Counted from the stretch's first letter, positions 23,766 to 36,317 are shown. The stretch is DNA of 64,000 bases from Epiperipatus broadwayi (GCA_028023455.1 JAQFVV010006271.1:1309795-1373794), one strand, 5' to 3'. Notes: generated from the letters alone by a model not told the origin. A program made the numbers and translations.

Positions 23766-23827
<62 letters not shown>
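23658..23827 (+). repeat. (AGAT)n microsatellite with a (AGGT)n core
   Basis: About 170 bp of GATA units with seven GGTA units near 23740-23767. Complementary in sense to the (ATCT)n array 100 bp upstream. Confidence 0.98.
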
Positions 23828-23829
<2 letters not shown>

Positions 23830-25623
23830 TAAAAGCTGTCGATGGTTTCAACTGTTCCTCCATTAAAATCGAAAAAGTTCATTATATTTCAGTTTTTATT
23901 AGACAATTTTTTTATATATTCTAATAATACTCATCAATATTTATTTAACATTTAGAAAACGTAGATAACAATCTTACGTTTATATATATATATGTAAATT
24001 ATTTAATAAATGCAAACTGCATTTAGTACTACTTCATACACAGCAGCTTGAGGGAATTATCAAAAGTAGTCGTCTTTTGTTTAGGGGCAGCCTTAACAAC
24101 CTTTCTATTATTTTCTTTCAGCTTGTACAATCGGTTTAACTAGATATTGCACTTTAATATACCTTGGCTTTAGAATTAACTTAAATGTAAAAGAACGAAT
24201 TTCTCTTCAATAATTTACATTCATTTAATTCGTTAAAATATTAAATTTAAATATATATACATACTCTACATATTATCTTTCCAAAAAAAAAAAAAAAAAA
24301 TTTTATATAATTTTAAAAATTCTTTTGCAAAAAATTTGTCAATTTGTACGATTTATCAAATTGGAAATATATTATGTGATTTTAGTATGCAGATCATGTC
24401 AATGTCTGAATTAACCTTTTGGTTTTTATCATCAGTGGATTTTATAAATAAATAACTTTTATGTTTTGGCAATCTAAATATTATACTTGTGGCTGGTTTT
24501 AGGTAGTCATTTCATCGTTAAATAATATTTGATGTAGTGGTAAAATAACGTATTCCAAAGACCCAAGCTACTTCATTGAAAGTTATGCCTTTTTATACTC
24601 AAACATTCCTTCATCAAATCATTTCATTCTTTTTTTAAAAAATTACATTTTCGATTCTCATTTTCCAAAAAAAAAAAAAACACGCCATTAATAGTATTTA
24701 TATTTTAGCGTGCTTAATATTAAATACTTATTTTTGTTGTTAAAACATAAGTTGTAGATATTGAAATGATTGGACAAACATATATTAATTTGTGTACCCA
24801 CATTTTTCAAATTTAGATAAATAATAACTGGGTGACAAAATTAAGTAAGTATTATCAATATTATATAACGAAATAGGAAGTCACGTGAGACCCAAAGAAG
24901 ATGCAATATTAGATAAAACTTTCACAGGTTTGAGTATCATATGATTTATATTGATAATAACTACGATCATGTATTAGAAAATACTTTTTTATACGTTTTG
25001 GGGATTTATTGACTAATATATTTACTTATAATTTTAAAGTTTTTATATTCAAAAACTAGAAATATTTCGTAGTCTTCATTTAAATGTAATTACTCTGAAT
25101 ATTACAAAAAATCTCAGTCTGTAATGTTTTACCATTTAATATTTAACATCTGGTGATTTGTTTAATTAGATTTATATGAGAAGTTTTGTTTAATCTATAA
25201 ATTTAAATTTAAGCACACTCAAATGATACTGCAATGACATCTCTGCTGGTGTAATAATTCTCCTAGTAATTATTATTACTAATCAACTATTTATACAAGG
25301 ACATAAAAAGTAAACTGATATATGAGATGGATTCAGAGCTATATATATATATCCGCACATTTATAACATTTTATATCATTGACTATATTTTAGTAATAAG
25401 AAGAAAGATAATTGGTAGAAGTAATTGAAAACAAAATATCTTTCAGGCTGAATCCGAACAACATCTCTTTCTTATTCTTATTTAGTATTTATTTATATAA
25501 ATTATTACAATTTAATGTAATATGCCGCACAAATAATGCTCACAACTAGCAAATCACTTTTAAATAAATATTACTAATATTTATACATTAAAAATTATCA
25601 CATTATTTACCCCAAATATAATT
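23828..25623. other. Spacer, nothing recognised
   Basis: AT-rich with poly-A runs at 24283-24300 and 24666-24679. An inverted pair around ATTATCAATATTATA (about 24852) and its partner at about 24950 is too weak to call an element. Confidence 0.4.
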
Positions 25624-25712
25624 AATGGGGATTTGAACACAGACTTTCAAGCTTCTTTCAGCTATCCGCTCCATCTTATATAACCATATATTTGACCACG
25701 CGCCTGTGAAAA
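25624..25712 (-). mobile_element. Single arm of the tRNA-like palindrome family
   Basis: GGGGATTTGAACACAGACTT ... CGCTCCATCTTATATAACC is homologous to the arms of 61351-61522 and to the centre of 25861-26451. Read on the minus strand, GTTCAAATCCCC is a perfect tRNA-type B box and TAAGATGGAGCGGATAGC is A-box-like. Only one arm is present. Confidence 0.6.
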
Positions 25713-25860
25713 AGATAAATGATCTCAATATTCGTATCTTGTGCTGTATCAACATTCATCAATTGATCCCTTCCACACACATATATAATCAGGGTTCAGT
25801 TTATATTAAGATAGCAACTCTTCAAACTTCAATGGACAGAATTCAGTCTTCTCCATTGTC

Positions 25861-26451
25861 CAACTCTTCAGCCATCTATACCATTGAAAATCTGATGATG
25901 AAATGCTCAAACCCTTGTTGATGCCAATATTTTCTCATATATATGTTGGCCTTAAGTCACTCTGTCTCTTCATATATATGACTTCAATATGACCATTTAA
26001 GTACACAGCGGAATGAATAGAATTCTGGCTGAAAATGTAATGTCAGTACTAGTATATTGTAAAATACCGAACTTTAAGATGTAATTAAAGGGGATATGAA
26101 TACAGACATTCAAACTTCATTTAGCTATCCACTCCATCTTATATAACCAATACACATAACCACACACAGATAAAATTTGTTATATAAGATGGACTTTCAA
26201 GTCTGTTCAAATTTTCTTTAATTACACCTTAAAGTTGGGTATTTACAATATACAAGTATTGATTTATTACAGATTCAGCCTAAATTCTGCCCATTCCTCT
26301 GAGTATTTAAAGGGACATATTAAGGTTATATATATGAGGGATCAGAGTGACTTCAGGTCAACATAAGTGCAACAACAATATTGGCATCACCAAGGGCTTG
26401 AACATTCCATCATCAGATTTTCAATGGTGTCGATTGGATGAAGAGTGGCTG
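25861..26451. mobile_element. Large palindrome of about 590 bp with a tRNA-like core
   Basis: The left arm (25861-26135) is the reverse complement of 26180-26451, with shared blocks CCATTGAAAATCTGATGATG, TGATGCCAATATT, TATATTGTAAAATACC and CTTTAAG-TGTAATTAAA. The centre (26088-26222) is a copy of the same unit as at 25624-25712, carrying CCATCTTATATAACCA and its inverse. So a smaller palindromic unit sits at the heart of a larger palindrome, or both are one element of which others are deletion forms. Confidence 0.75.
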
Positions 26452-28459
26452 TATATATATAAAATGTATGTGATCATATTTTCGAATCGATATAATCGTC
26501 TGTTTATTTATCAACATATAAAAATCATGTGTTTTATTTCATAGGTAATATTTTATTATAAAACGTTTTTAGTATCATTTTATTATGCATTTATAATTTT
26601 ATTGCGTTAAAATAATTTTTTGCTATCTATATAGTTAAAAAAATAATATTGCACAATAAAGCTTACTTTTGTCCAATAAACAAAAGCAGACAATAAAAGA
26701 TTAGAGAGAGAGAGAGAGAGAGAGAAGAGAATGGGGAAAGGCAAAACTTGTTTTCTTTTCATTCTACTTTTTATAACTTGCATATTTCCCCCCTTTATTT
26801 AAAAAATCCTTATTTTATTTTAAGTTTTATTATTAATTTTTTCTTCTGTAAACTTTTGAACAAAAGCTTTTAAAATAAAATGTAAATAAATCGATTAACT
26901 GTAAAGTTATCTTAAATTCTTATAGGAGACTTTATCGCTTTCCAATCAAAAATGATTTACAAAACGCACAATTCACTAATATGAAAAATATGGATTGACT
27001 TGCATTGAAAAATCTCTTCATGATGTTCTTTTACGAAGATCTGTTGAAATGACCTTTGTTCCGCAGTAGGCTATTTATATTAAAACAAGCTTCTTACCCA
27101 TAGTATAATGATTCTCAATTTAACTTTGAATTAAAACTGTGAAATATTTCAGATAGCCATCTTATGAAAATTTGATTTTAATAATCATAGTGTTAATTGC
27201 TTGGGAAAAAGTCATGTGACATGGAATACTGAAGTGATGGGTTGAGTTTAACAGTTTTATTTAATTTTCCAATTTGAGAATTGATTTATAAATCAATGGC
27301 TTTTGAGCGTATCATCTTGTCACACAAACTGCTTATGATATTATGAATATTCTGCTCAGTCCATTGTAGAATGAAGGCATTTTCATCATTTCTCAAAAGA
27401 GTAACTTAGATTAATGAATTTCTGTTTGACAAAAGTATGTATCCATTTGCAATAAACGATTATATGGTCAATCAAGATGATAAATACAGTATTAACTGAA
27501 CTAAACGATAAGCTTATTTAAAAAGCTAACAAAAAATAGCCCAAATGTCAACTTTACTCAGATCATAGGCAAAACAGATAGATGAATTAATAAGATATTT
27601 TAAGATTATTTTAAGCGATTTAATATTGATTAGTAAATAAATATTCAAGAGATCTAGATACAAGATGATCGCTGGTGAAAGCCATAAACTACAAACTAGG
27701 CTACAACATTAATGCATAGCATTGACTTTTAACGTGCACTACCATTTAGTATCTAAATAAGGAGTTTATTCCTGAAAAGAATTGTACAAGTTAAAGTCAT
27801 ATAATGATTGTGTGGCTTAAAATAAGCATCTGTTTATTTACTGCTGATAAGTGAATTTTTAAGTCAAATTGGGTTTGTTACATGAGTGTCAATACTCTGA
27901 CCAATGTGATTAATATATGATACTGTAATAACAACTGATTGATTAATATCTCAAACCTACAGATACAAAAACTGACATTTACCTTTGTTTTAACTTGCGA
28001 GTTTTATGATCTTTGTATTTATATTGCAAATGAAATTCCCGATGCCCTGCTACCAAAAACAAATCAGGTTTTTTTAAAGCTATTAAAAAGTCTTCCAATT
28101 AACTATTTGATCAACTGATAATTATGTTTTTATACTAACTCTTTAAATATATAAAAAGGAAAAATATTTTTTAAATAACTCTCTGTAAGATCTTTCCATC
28201 TGTTTGGAGATGTGAAATTGAATGGTTTCCTTTTTTGTATTACTCCTCAGTCAAAAATAGCTACTTATATATTTTCTAAGCAACAATGGATGATTAACTG
28301 GGTTGGCTACCTAAATAAAAGTTCTAAACATTTAAAAACATTTCCAAGACTATTATCTTCTATTTGAATCTAGGTCAGAACCATAATATGCAGATAGATT
28401 GCAGATGTACCAAAATATATTTCCAAGATGTTTGGAATTAAAAAATAATATTCACTATA
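26452..28459. other. Spacer, nothing firm
   Basis: AT-rich, with a (GA)n tract at 26703-26726. The phrase TCAGTCCATTGTAGAATGAAGG at 27356-27377 resembles the tail of the RTE LINE (compare 46225-46250) but is too short to call. Confidence 0.4.
26703..26726 (+). repeat. (GA)n microsatellite
   Basis: About twelve GA units. Confidence 0.9.
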
Positions 28460-30560
28460 TATGAAACTTTCTGGAGAATATTTTAAATATTATACATCAA
28501 ACTCATCATCATCACCAATTTTAATCATCATTGATCTATTGCAGTATGAAGGCTTCATGTATAATCCAATTTCTTTGATGCTTAATCTCTTCTTACTATA
28601 CCAAATCAACCAACTTTCTTACTTCACCTATACATTGAACATTTGGATTCTTTGTAAGTTTTTTATAATCTCTAGAGATACAATTCAAGACTTCAACTAT
28701 CCATTTACTATTATCATTTGTAGTAATATGTACAGCTTAGTTTCATTTCAATCTTTTATTTTTTTAAATGTGGTCAAAGATAACTCTTTGTTTTCTTACT
28801 TACATATTTTGCTTGGTTATTTCTCATTATTTCCAACATTATTCTTAATATTTTTTTTTAATTTTAAATAATAATGAAACAACATGACTGTTGTTACTGA
28901 CCAACACAATAATATTTTATATATTATTAAGAAAAAAAATAATATATAAATGCCTAGCTCTTTCCACCAAAATCTTTAGCAAGGCAATATACTGTATAGA
29001 AAACTAATCGATAAATGTCAAATTCTAAATGCAATAACTTCTAATTTGATTCGTTTTCTTATAGTTCATCCTGGTCTATATAATAGCTATTTTGCTGTTC
29101 ATCGATTAGTTTTCTATACAGTTTATTGCCTTGTTAAAAGCTTAGGTTGAAAGCGCTAGGCATTTATTTGTTAATATTATATAAAATATTATTGCCTCTG
29201 TCAGTAACAACCATGTTGTTTAATTATTATTTCAAGTATAGATAGAAGTATTTGTGTATTACTTTTAATTTTAAATATTTTTTAACAAAATTATTTCAAA
29301 CAAGTTTAATTGTATGATTAATTTAATGCATTATGTTTCTACAGGTATTAAAAATCTGACAAAAATATTTAATTATTATATTCTTAATTCACAGTTATAA
29401 ATGTTTATTTTATTATTCGGTGAAACACCAATGATTTATTTTTTTTTAAAAAAATTATCTTTAATCATTCTATTTTTCTTCCACTTGATAACTATTGCAT
29501 ATACTCTGAAATATTATTTGAAAAATGAACTCACCGTTTCCTAAATCTAGAAGACTTAAATAATTTTCAATCAATTTTATATCTTTATTTTTCTATTTTA
29601 ACACACAGTATACTTTTTGTAAAACTGCTGAAAAAAGTTTTGGAGACATGGAATCACTTGTTACACCACTTATCAGTGTAAGATTTAATGTTGTTGGATT
29701 TTGATAAATATTTTTCATTGTATGATAGTATACCATGTTTATATTTTGATGATCCAAAACTTTAATCATTACAGAATTGCTTATAGAATCAAATGCCTTT
29801 TCATAATTTATAAATATAAAATATAATAACTTATATTCATTATTTTTTTTATAACTTCTCTCAATACTTGGAAGTGATTCACTGATCCTTAAACCAGTTT
29901 ATTCATTTAGTTTGTTTAAATTCATAGTTCTCTGTTGAATAAACAGTAATTATCTTGGGAAAGATCTTATATGTAACTGATAGGTAAGATAACTTTTTCA
30001 TCTTTTTTAGATATTAATATTATTGCTGCATTCTTTCAGTCAACTGGTGCTATCTTACTATTTATACATTTAGTATATAGTTTGACAATTGCTTTTCCTG
30101 TTTCTTTTAAGATATCAATAATAATTTCATCAGTTCCTGGAATGTTTTCTTTATTCATAGATTTAGATGCAAAATTAATCTCATTATTTAAAATGCTTGG
30201 CAATTTAGAAAATGTTATAAATTATAGAGACTACATTATTCTTTTTTTTTTTTTTTATAATTTACATAATTTTTTGTAGAACTCTTCTACATAAGTCCTG
30301 ATGTGTTGTTGGCTTTTTAAAATAATAGTTTCATGTCTTTCATTTCTTATTTTTCAAACAATTGTATTTAGAATGCCAAAATGTTATTATCACCTATCTA
30401 GCTTTCCATGCTAAGTACACCATTTTACAGAATTCCAGAGATTTAATTATTTTTAATAAATCATTTAAAAACAATTTTGCATCTTTTTTTCTTTATATAT
30501 TATAGTGTGTCAATTAAAAATTTACTGAAGAATTGCTACTTTTTAATTGAACTATCTACA
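28460..30560 (-). pseudogene. RTE-type LINE, old copy, interrupted by a palindrome
   Basis: Read on the minus strand, 29640-29830 gives the RT motif A neighbourhood FINYEKAFDS and, further on, ISGVTSDSMSPKLFSAVL, the degenerate form of the RTE motif around GVRQGD-ISPKLF. Earlier (about 30000-30080) WKNA-like IILISKKDEK and LPISYI match the start of the RTE palm. The 28460-28870 part is a diverged version of the C-terminal RTE segment that is well preserved at 46240-46450. The element encodes (in intact relatives) an endonuclease and reverse transcriptase for target-primed insertion. Many stops make this a dead copy. The palindrome 28867-29232 is inserted in it. Confidence 0.75.
28867..29232. 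mobile_element. Palindromic MITE-like element nested in the RTE LINE
   Basis: Left arm AATAATAATGAAACAACATG ... AATGCCTAGC ... CTGTATAGAAAACTAATCGAT (28867-29013) pairs with the right arm 29100-29232. The central 80 bases are unpaired. RTE sequence continues on both sides, as judged by comparison with 46440-46760. No coding capacity. Terminal sequence does not identify a superfamily. Confidence 0.8.
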
Positions 30561-31039
30561 TATCTCCTTAATTATTTCAATTAAATCTGAGTTGTCTGTT
30601 ACTAGAAAAAAAATCTGACTCGTCTTTAAAGACTCAGAAATATTTAAAATGATTTGCAGTTCTTTTTCAATTATTGAAATATTTTTGAAAGTTAAGAATA
30701 TCAACTGCTATTATTATTTTTTTAAAAAATTAGTTTTGAATTTTCTGGTTTGCATTAACATAAATATCACTTTCTGTATTGGAAATTACAATTTTAAATA
30801 TATATATTTCCATTAATCAACCAGAATCCAGTTTTTAGGGATTTGGATGCTTCCATGTTATTTTAATTTAGTATTTTGCTAAAAGTCCAAATTCATATGC
30901 ATATATTATTTTTTTTTTTCTATAGAAAGAAATTTATTGATAATTAAAAAATATTGATTCCTCTTTAAGGACTTACAAAAAGCAAGCAAAAAAATTATTA
31001 ACTTTTATTCTATTCTTTCTTTTTATTGCAGTATTTGTT
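30561..31039. other. Spacer, nothing recognised
   Basis: AT-rich, several poly-T tracts. Confidence 0.4.
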
Positions 31040-31050
31040 ACTATGTGATT

Positions 31051-31163
31051 TTTTTTTTTTCCATATGTCATAGCATCGGCTGGGAGGCCCGCAACAACCG
31101 TCTGCAATCAACTGCTTGCTTGCAAGGCAGCTGCCCTGATCTCTCGGCTAACAATGCTTGACT
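31051..31163 (-). mobile_element. tRNA-derived SINE, copy 2, with target-site duplication
   Basis: Minus-strand head GTCAAGCATTGTTAGCCGAG and tail CCGATGCTATGACATATGG plus poly-A. ACTATGTGATT is found at 31040-31050 and again at 31164-31174, an 11-bp target-site duplication typical of LINE-type target-primed insertion. Confidence 0.88.
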
Positions 31164-31249
31164 ACTATGTGATTATTTATATGGCAAATAGAATATAGAT
31201 GGATTGTTCATTATATATATTATATACATCTAAAGCAAGAATTATTCAG

Positions 31250-31716
31250 GTTCATCCATGTATATATGGGGTGATTTAATGTTTAATATTTGTATATTTA
31301 TTTCAGTATAGTGTTATGCACTGGGATTATTTTCTATACATTTGTGTTAGGTGGTTTAAAGATTAAAATTATTAATGTTTAGTTTGTCTTTATATAATAA
31401 TAGTAAAACATGTTTGTTTGTAGCAAAAAGTTAAGATCTTTGCTTGCTAAAATTTCGAGTTCTTTGTTTGAGTTTGTTCGTATTTCAATATATAATATCT
31501 TATAGCAGACGGTTCAAAGTGATATCATTTTGAGCTGGCTATTTTGAAGTACGAACTGTAATGCATTTATATATTAGTTCACAGAGGGCGATACTGGATT
31601 TCTTAACCATGTGGGGTAATTTAATGTTTAATATTTGTATATTTATTTCAGTATAGCATTATGCTCTGGGATTATTTTATATATATATTTAATACAATTA
31701 ATCTTACATGGATGTA
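31250..31716 (+). repeat. Pair of about 66-bp direct repeats inside short inverted ends
   Basis: GATTTAATGTTTAATATTTGT through CTGGGATTATTTT is present at about 31269-31332 and 31615-31680 with few differences. Outside them GGTTCATCCATGTA (31251) faces TACATGGATGTACC (31707), an inverted pair. The 280 bases between the direct repeats are unique. Could be a small element with terminal repeats. Confidence 0.55.
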
Positions 31717-32780
31717 CCTAGATAACATTTAATATATATATATTAATCACCTAAGTTTCTTTAGCAGCCATACATATGTTATAAAAGTGCATTTTATTTT
31801 AGTGACACTAAGTTTTTAAATAGAAAGTCAGAACAGTATAAACATCAAACATTAATCTAAATAAGTCTAGATATTGCAAACAGTTCTAAACGATCACCTT
31901 TTACTTAATGTTTACAAAGCAAAATCAGTTAATAATCATTTTAACAATCACAAAACTGCCCTAACTAACTATATAGAAATGAGAGTAAACATAAAACTAA
32001 ACTTGAAATATTTGTAGAAAATATGATATTATGTATCATTAATTTTCAAGAAGTGCTACCAGTATTCTAAAAGTTCTGAATTAAGTAACTAAATAAAAGT
32101 GTAGATTTTACTACCACTATTAAGATTTTAAATATTAAAATAAAATAAAAACTTGAATACTTTGGTCTGTTGTTATGTCTGACCTCATTTAGATTTATGT
32201 TTTTTGTTTATATTATTTTAAATTTCCGGCAATTTAAAAACTTAAAGGCAGTAGATAAGAGCTTTTTGCTATCTTCTGGGAGTATTTAATGGTATCATTG
32301 AACATGCTGCATTTACTAGATACTGCTGAAATTTCTTGAATATGTAATTGAATTGGCATTTCTATTAATTAGAAAATAAGCATAATAAGAAAACTGCTTT
32401 CTCTAATGGAAAATAATAATTTTACATTCCAAGATAGATCACTAGGAAGATCATGGCAGGGCTGTTCTTCGTTCACCGTATTTAATTTCATTTAATTTTT
32501 TTATTAATCTGCTTTTAGATTATTTTAATTTCACCAGATTATTTCTGATCTAAAACACTGAAATTTTATTCAAATTGCTTAATCCAAGATCAGATGTTTC
32601 TATTGTTTAAAACTTGGCACTATATCTTTAAAATCTCTTTGAACAGTAGAGTACATGGTGATTGCTATAATACACTGACTGACTTATTTTATTCTTTACA
32701 TAAACACACACACACACATATATATATATGTTGATATGAAAGTTTTCACATGTTACAGATATAAATGATATATTTTGAAT
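31717..32780. other. Spacer, nothing recognised
   Basis: AT-rich, with a (CA)n/(TA)n patch at 32703-32730. Confidence 0.4.
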
Positions 32781-33745
32781 ATTCATCCATGTATGATTTT
32801 GATTATAAATATACTCAGATTTCAGTTTGATCATACAAACCATCAGCTAGGTGATAACTGGAATTTTATAAATATGGTTGTACAGGACTGTAAACATTGA
32901 CTTATAACAATGTTAAAGTTCCATCAATAGAAAAAAAAAACATATATAAAATTGAAAAATAAAATAACAGTCCGAACTTCAGAACAACATGGTTTTTAAA
33001 AAATTGCAAATAAAAGAAAGTTTGCATATGTCATCATGATTGTTGATAGAATTTGGGCTTTTGACTATCTCAATAGTTTCTCTGATGTTACAATGGTAGA
33101 GAGGGTCACATTTGGATAGAATCCAATTATTAGAGAAATCAATATTTTGATCTGAATTTATAACATTGTGTGAGAGTGCTGATGATGTGTAGTGTTGCTT
33201 AATTGCATTAGCATGTTTATCTTTTTTAATACTCATATGATAATTATTTATATATACATAAGACGCTTTTTAAATGCCACATGAAATTTCATAAACTCTA
33301 TGAGCCTCAAAAGGGAGTGAATCTAAGCTTTGTTATGATTTTACTAATTTTTTGATAAGTAGTGCATGCTGTTTTTATGTTGTATCATTTTAGAATATGT
33401 CCAATATTGTCTGTAGTTTTTTTAAATTTAAAAACACAAATTCTAAGTGTTGTTTCTTCTTCTTTTTGTTTTTTATTTTGATTATTTATTTTATTATTAT
33501 AATCATTAGCAAATAAAACATTGTTTATATAAATTATTTCTTCTTTCAGATATGATTTATCTGAAAGACTAATTGTTCTAGTGACAAAGTTTTGATTACA
33601 GAAAATATCTGAGTTGGATGATGATGCGATAAAAATTGTAAGTAGCTATCTGTGTATTTCTGAAAGCTGAAAATTATAAGTTATTTTGTTTCCTGGTGAT
33701 GAATAATAGTATACCAAGAAAAAGTTTCCCATGAAACTCACTGAA
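32781..33745 (-). pseudogene. Penelope-like retroelement fragment (RT end plus GIY-YIG region)
   Basis: Read on the minus strand from 33745 down, the first 200 bases match the 44760-44960 segment that carries GGKLPFLDVLVTR, a signature just after the RT palm of Penelope-like elements (PLEs). Further down, near 33300, is EAHRVYEIPCG-like text, where the GIY-YIG endonuclease of canonical PLEs begins, and the 85-codon frame 32979-33236 reads NAIKQHYTSSALSHN ... NIDFSNNWIL ... YHCNIRETIEIVKSPNSINN, matching the rest of that nuclease domain. The last 150 bases (32790-32960) recur as 3' UTR at 51680-51840. Several stops and frameshifts; dead copy. Confidence 0.75.
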
Positions 33746-34440
33746 AATTTAGTATGAGAATGGATATTATTTAAATGTGAGAAAAAAATCATATAATTTA
33801 TTTTTCTTACTGTCAGATGTTAAATGGGTCATCCAAATTGGTAGAAGGTGATAAGCAATGTAAGCATGGCATAAAGGCACTGCAAAAAGAAGGGCATAAA
33901 AACTGTGCAGAATTAAAAATACATTTTTATGTTATGAATATTAATCAATGTGACTTGATTCATTATTTCTACAAAATAGGGAAATATAAACATATTAAAA
34001 TAAACAATCACTTCTTGAAATGAGATATGTCAGTTATGACTTTTTACACTGGTTTACACAATTCGTATTTCACATCACATAAAAATGGAACATTCCGTTT
34101 TACTATTACTATCTATTCCTTTATATATATATTGTGGTGATTATTTAGTACTTCTAAAATAGTAATAATAAATATAACTTCAAATTTTTTATTGGTTTAT
34201 TATAAAAATATTATCTTAAATTTACCATAACAAGCAAAATTAAAAAAAAAATCCAACCTGTCTGCCCCATATTTTTATAGTTTTTGAAATTTTTATAATA
34301 ATTTTGGCAAAATCGCGGTTTTCTATTTAGTTTTAAAAACAGCACAAAGATAACTTTAAAAAAAAAAAGGGGGGGGGGTCAATACTCTAATAAAATACAT
34401 AATATTGTATACATGTGAATAAATTAGTTAAAATAGATCA
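33746..34440. other. Spacer, nothing recognised
   Basis: A 68-codon frame at 33817-34023 has no recognised feature. A G run lies at 34369-34378. Confidence 0.4.
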
Positions 34441-34467
34441 AAGCAATATTTATATTAGTGTACACAT

Positions 34468-34640
34468 TGTAAAAGACCCAGAAAGAGACCACATGTGAGA
34501 TGGATGGATGAAATAAGAAAGTGTGCAGGGGTGATGTGGAGAAGAAAAGCTAAAGATCGGAGAAGAAGGATTAAACTTGGAAAGACCTTCATCTTGCAGT
34601 GGATTGATAATGATTAATGATGATGATGACACATAATGAT
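34468..34640 (+). mobile_element. 5'-truncated RTE LINE tail
   Basis: An uninterrupted stretch of about 48 codons reads CKRPRKRPHVRWMDEIRKCA, then VMWRRKAKDRR and a WIDND end followed by two stops and TGATGATGATGA. This is the extreme C terminus and the short-repeat tail of the same RTE family as 46195-46860, where the corresponding residues are nearly identical. Lack of stops over the coding part suggests a younger copy. Confidence 0.85.
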
Positions 34641-35298
34641 AAAACTATTTACAGTAGTGACAAACTTTAATGCAATAATTAAACGAGAATATGCACGTAT
34701 ATTTAAATATAAAGCAATACAATTTTAAAATATTTAGATAAAGTTATTTAAAATTTGAAATAAAATCTTAATTATTGCGAGAACGATAAATAAAATAATC
34801 TTTTAATATCTGTAATATAAATATCTTAATTATTGCGAGAACGATAAATAAAATAATCTTTTATTTTAATATTTGTAATATAAATATTTGTGATAACATT
34901 GTGATTTGTATATTTGATTTTATTAAAGTATAATATTTTATTTAAATGTTTTAAAATGTTATGTACATATCTCAATTGTCCTAATAAATAAACAAAACAT
35001 CTGAAAAATATTTATCAGGTAAAATGCATTTAAAAAAATGAAATTTAAAGTTGTTTTTGAAATGGAAAATTATAAGTTATTTTGCCAATGCTAATACATC
35101 AAGTAGTTTAAAGCAAATATTAAAAAAATTATACAGATCTGCATTTTAAAAATTAATAGAATTACGCTTTGTAAACATTTTTTTTGGAAATGCTAACAAA
35201 TTTCACTCCTCAGAAAATTATCAATTATCCAATCTGCAAGAGGAACGCTCAAGCAAAAAAAGAGAGATTCTATAGGTAATGTAATTTAAGTTATATAC
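34641..35298. other. Spacer with one tandem duplication
   Basis: AT-rich; nothing else recognised. Confidence 0.4.
34765..34889 (+). repeat. Tandem duplication of about 58 bp
   Basis: ATCTTAATTATTGCGAGAAC and the following 38 bases are present twice, at 34765 and 34823. Confidence 0.9.
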
Positions 35299-36317
35299 AC
35301 CTGGGTCTCTTTTTACGCTGACTTATTTAACACGATTTTGAAGTTACGCGATTTTCACCGGAAGTCGAACTCCGATAATGCGCTATTACTTTAAATAATA
35401 AATTTCGCGCACTTACGTTATATTGAAAGTAATAGCACATTACTGGAATTCGACTTTCGTCTTAGTAATTTCAATATTTTCAGTGCTTTATAATAGTAAG
35501 ATTTTATGCAGTAATGAAATTAAAATCATAATTTCCACGTTTTATGTATACACACATTAAATTTTACAAGATTATAATGTAAATTTGTTCAAACATTGTG
35601 CGTGTTAATTTTGCATTTTAAATCACATTCTGTTTTTGCTTTTTAAAAAAGAACGTAATCAATTATTAATCATTTAGTGTCCACAAGTTTATTTTTAAAA
35701 GGTGAATAATAGCAGTGAAACGAAATTTGATTTTTAAACGGAATTGAAAATTAAAGACAAAAATAAGAATTTAATTTTTAGTTGTTAGTTTTAATTAAAT
35801 TTTTCCCAGCAGTGGTGAATAAATGTCTTTTTATTATCGTAAGTTTAAGTTCATAAACAATTAATAAAATCATCTCTCAAAGATTAATTACGTTAACACC
35901 GGAAATCCATTGACACAACATGAGTGTGAAGTTAGCGCTAGTTGTATTTCCTCAGTTTGCAAACGAAAAGTGTTTTTCGGCAAATATCGATAATAATTAA
36001 AACGTGTATAAAAAAATGTAAATTATGCATAAAAATATATTATTTTGAATAAAATTAAATATTATAGTTAAAAAAAGTTTGTCTTGTATCAATTTTTTTC
36101 AAATTTGAAATTTTTTATTAGTCATATTTTATTTCCTTATTTTTTTTTTGTGCGAATTTTAAAGTAATTTTACGTTGGTGCTTTGCTTTTACGCGAATTT
36201 TGAAAAATCACAGATCGCATCCCCCCTTTTTCAATGTAAGTTACGTCTATTTTTGCGCGATTACGTTTGCGCATGTTTTCTGAGGAACCTATCTATTTCG
36301 TAAAACGAGACCCAGGT
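35299..36317. mobile_element. Non-autonomous DNA transposon, pogo/Tigger-like ends
   Basis: The ends are inverted: ACCTGGGTCTCTTTTTACG at 35299 and, on the other strand from 36317, ACCTGGGTCTCGTTTTACG. Subterminal sequence is rich in TTACGCG/CGCGTAA phrases, as in Tigger-type pogo elements. The flanks repeat TATAC. No transposase frame remains in the 1.0 kb interior. An internal hairpin, GGAAGTCGAACTCCGATAAT (35359) facing ATTACTGGAATTCGACTTTC (about 35439), is nested within. Higher CG content than the surroundings. The superfamily is inferred from the ends only. Confidence 0.65.

Noticed and set aside
23176-23863. Long overlapping ORFs rich in Ser/Ile/Tyr/Pro
   Set aside because: They are translations of the tetranucleotide microsatellites and poly-C.
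30082-30279. 65-codon plus-strand ORF
   Set aside because: Antisense shadow of the RTE LINE remnant on the minus strand.
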